Shown here: in pieces, positions 4,778-5,525 of the stretch | Layout: every line of letters starts with the position of its first letter | Numbering within the stretch: position 1 is the first letter of the stretch | Assembly (NCBI GenBank): GCA_964605095.1 | Contig: CAZSBS010000292.1 | Span: 1-5,525, forward strand | Source of the DNA: JAUWQU01 sp964605095 | GTDB lineage: Bacteria > Planctomycetota > Phycisphaerae > SM23-33 | Length of the DNA: 5,525 bases | Direction of reading: 5' to 3' | Program-made: the position numbers and the translations under genes | The notes under the pieces: model-generated | Database searches by the model: none | The model's input: only the letters and a program-made list of their open reading frames with translations | Told to the model about the DNA's origin: nothing

Positions 4778-5376
4778 ATGCTGTCGCCGCCGCGGCCGCC
4801 GCGGCCGGGCACGAGGTCACGCTGCTGAGCGGGCCGGGCGTGGGGCTGGCGGACCCGCCGGGCTGCTGGGTGGTCCGCCTGGTGTCCGTGGACGATCTGC
4901 GGGCGGCTTTGGCTGCGCGGTTCGCCGAGTGCGACGCGCTGGTCATGACGGCGGCGGTGGGGGACTTTAGGCCGGTGCAGCGGGTCGCGGGCAAGATCCC
5001 CCGGTCCGGCGGGCCGGTGACGGTCCAGCTTGTGCCGACCGAGGACATCCTCGCGGCCGTGACGGCGGACAAGAGGCCCGGGCAGGTTGTGGTGGCGTTT
5101 GCGGTCGAGACGCTGCCCCCGGCCGAGGCGGCTGAAAAGGCCCGGGCGGAGATGCGAAACAAGGGTGCGGACTTCGTCGTCGTCAACGGCTCCGAGGCGA
5201 TGGAGGCCCCGCGGTCGCGAGCGTGCGTGCTGGACGACGCGGGCGTCGTGTTGGAATGGGAAACGCGGAGCAAGGAAGAACTGGCGCGGGAGATTGTAAG
5301 GCTGGTCGAGGGAGAACGGCGGAACCTGGAACAAGGAACTAGGAACCCGGAAAAGCAAAACGGCGGAATCGGGTAG
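4690..5376 (+). CDS. coaB: Phosphopantothenate-cysteine ligase (stand-alone CoaB)
   Basis: The 228-residue cytoplasmic enzyme joins 4'-phosphopantothenate and cysteine with nucleotide activation in coenzyme A synthesis. It matches the CoaB half of E. coli Dfp: GPTREYID at residues 8-15, VRFISNASSGRMG at 17-29 (Arg18 and Asn22 match E. coli Arg206 and Asn210), AAVGDFRP at 88-95, KIPR at 102-105 (Lys102 matches Lys289), then VAFAVETL and ADFVVVNG. CoaC is absent from the window, so the two activities are on separate proteins here. The N-terminus has a run of alanines (residues 33-39). The final 20 or so residues come from purine-rich repeat DNA and are unlikely to be conserved. ATG 4690 is chosen because the CoaB fold starts there; an ATG at 4600 would add residues translated from promoter and IS-flank sequence. 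Confidence 0.93.
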   Translation: MRIIVTAGPTREYIDDVRFISNASSGRMGYAVAAAAAAAGHEVTLLSGPGVGLADPPGCWVVRLVSVDDLRAALAARFAECDALVMTAAVGDFRPVQRVAGKIPRSGGPVTVQLVPTEDILAAVTADKRPGQVVVAFAVETLPPAEAAEKARAEMRNKGADFVVVNGSEAMEAPRSRACVLDDAGVVLEWETRSKEELAREIVRLVEGERRNLEQGTRNPEKQNGGIG

Positions 5377-5399
5377 CCGGGAAGAGCAAGACGGCGGAA
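5316..5399 (+). repeat. Purine-rich degenerate repeats across the coaB stop codon
   Basis: ACGGCGGAA occurs at 5316-5324, 5360-5368 and 5391-5399. A longer unit at 5347-5368 recurs at 5377-5399 with one added base and two A-to-G changes. GGAAC also recurs around 5321-5346. The tract encodes the Asn, Glu, Gln and Gly-rich end of CoaB. Confidence 0.7.
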
Positions 5400-5415
5400 C
5401 CCCGGCGCGCCGGGG
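5400..5415. terminator. 16-bp perfect GC palindrome after coaB
   Basis: CCCCGGCGCGCCGGGG is its own reverse complement, 24 nt after the coaB stop. A hairpin is possible, but there is no T-run in either direction, so a role as an intrinsic terminator is uncertain. It could also be part of a dispersed repeat. Confidence 0.3.
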
Positions 5416-5525
5416 CAGGCCGGGAACCTGGCACCACAGCACCCGACCAAAGCCGGCGTGTAGAGCCTGAAGGGCGTGTTGCCCAATTGTTAATTTAGAC
5501 AGTTTTCCATTTGGCATCCCGTGGT
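5416..5525. other. Right end without a recognisable gene
   Basis: I see no coding region. From about 5482 the composition becomes AT-rich (AATTGTTAATTTAGACAG), unlike the rest of the window, which may mean a promoter of a gene beyond the right edge. I could not fit a convincing -35/-10 pair. Confidence 0.35.

Noticed and set aside
4681..5517. Long minus-strand frames (278 and 236 residues)
   Set aside because: They are opposite the intact coaB in GC-rich DNA, where long antisense frames are expected, and they show no domain.

Overview
The window looks like a chromosomal segment of a planctomycete, probably from an environmental or metagenome-derived genome. The evidence is two neighbouring proteins with C-terminal PEP-CTERM (exosortase) sorting signals, a stand-alone CoaB enzyme not fused to CoaC, a GAF-domain protein of a type I associate with planctomycete HlyD-like adaptors, high GC content and many short palindromes. 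No rRNA, tRNA or CRISPR array is visible.

Left part (1-1574). A minus-strand gene enters from the left edge and starts near 908. It is open at the window edge, and its GAF domain lies at the truncated end. From 909 to about 1330 the DNA holds no convincing gene. It has two hairpins, one copy of a repeat that recurs inverted at 3691-3720, and a doubtful 70-codon reading frame. A strong sigma-70-like promoter (TTGACA, 17 bp, TATGTT) follows at 1333-1361, with a T-rich tract upstream and a 15-nt palindrome over its -35 box. It would give a leader of about 200 nt before the next gene.

Middle (1575-3772). Two plus-strand genes encode exported proteins: a PEP-CTERM protein of about 300 residues with a lectin-like look, and an M14 zinc carboxypeptidase with an intact active site and its own PEP-CTERM-like segment. 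A strong hairpin terminator separates them. The pair is bracketed by inverted copies of a 30-nt repeat, and next to the right-hand copy lie three exact tandem 17-bp units that run into the carboxypeptidase reading frame.

Right part (3773-5525). A 134-bp sequence carrying a promoter and the first 29 codons of coaB occurs twice, exactly 812 bp apart. The first copy is broken by a frameshift and then by an IS200/IS605-like element with a Y1 (HUH) transposase. The second copy leads into an intact coaB. In both copies the -10 box lies 7 nt before the ATG and there is no Shine-Dalgarno sequence, so coaB is probably translated from a leaderless mRNA. Beyond coaB there are purine-rich degenerate repeats, a 16-bp GC palindrome and a short AT-rich end without a recognisable gene.

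The genes do not form one pathway. The two exported proteins may share surface sorting by an exosortase system encoded elsewhere. coaB is a housekeeping coenzyme A gene whose neighbourhood has been rearranged around a transposable element.
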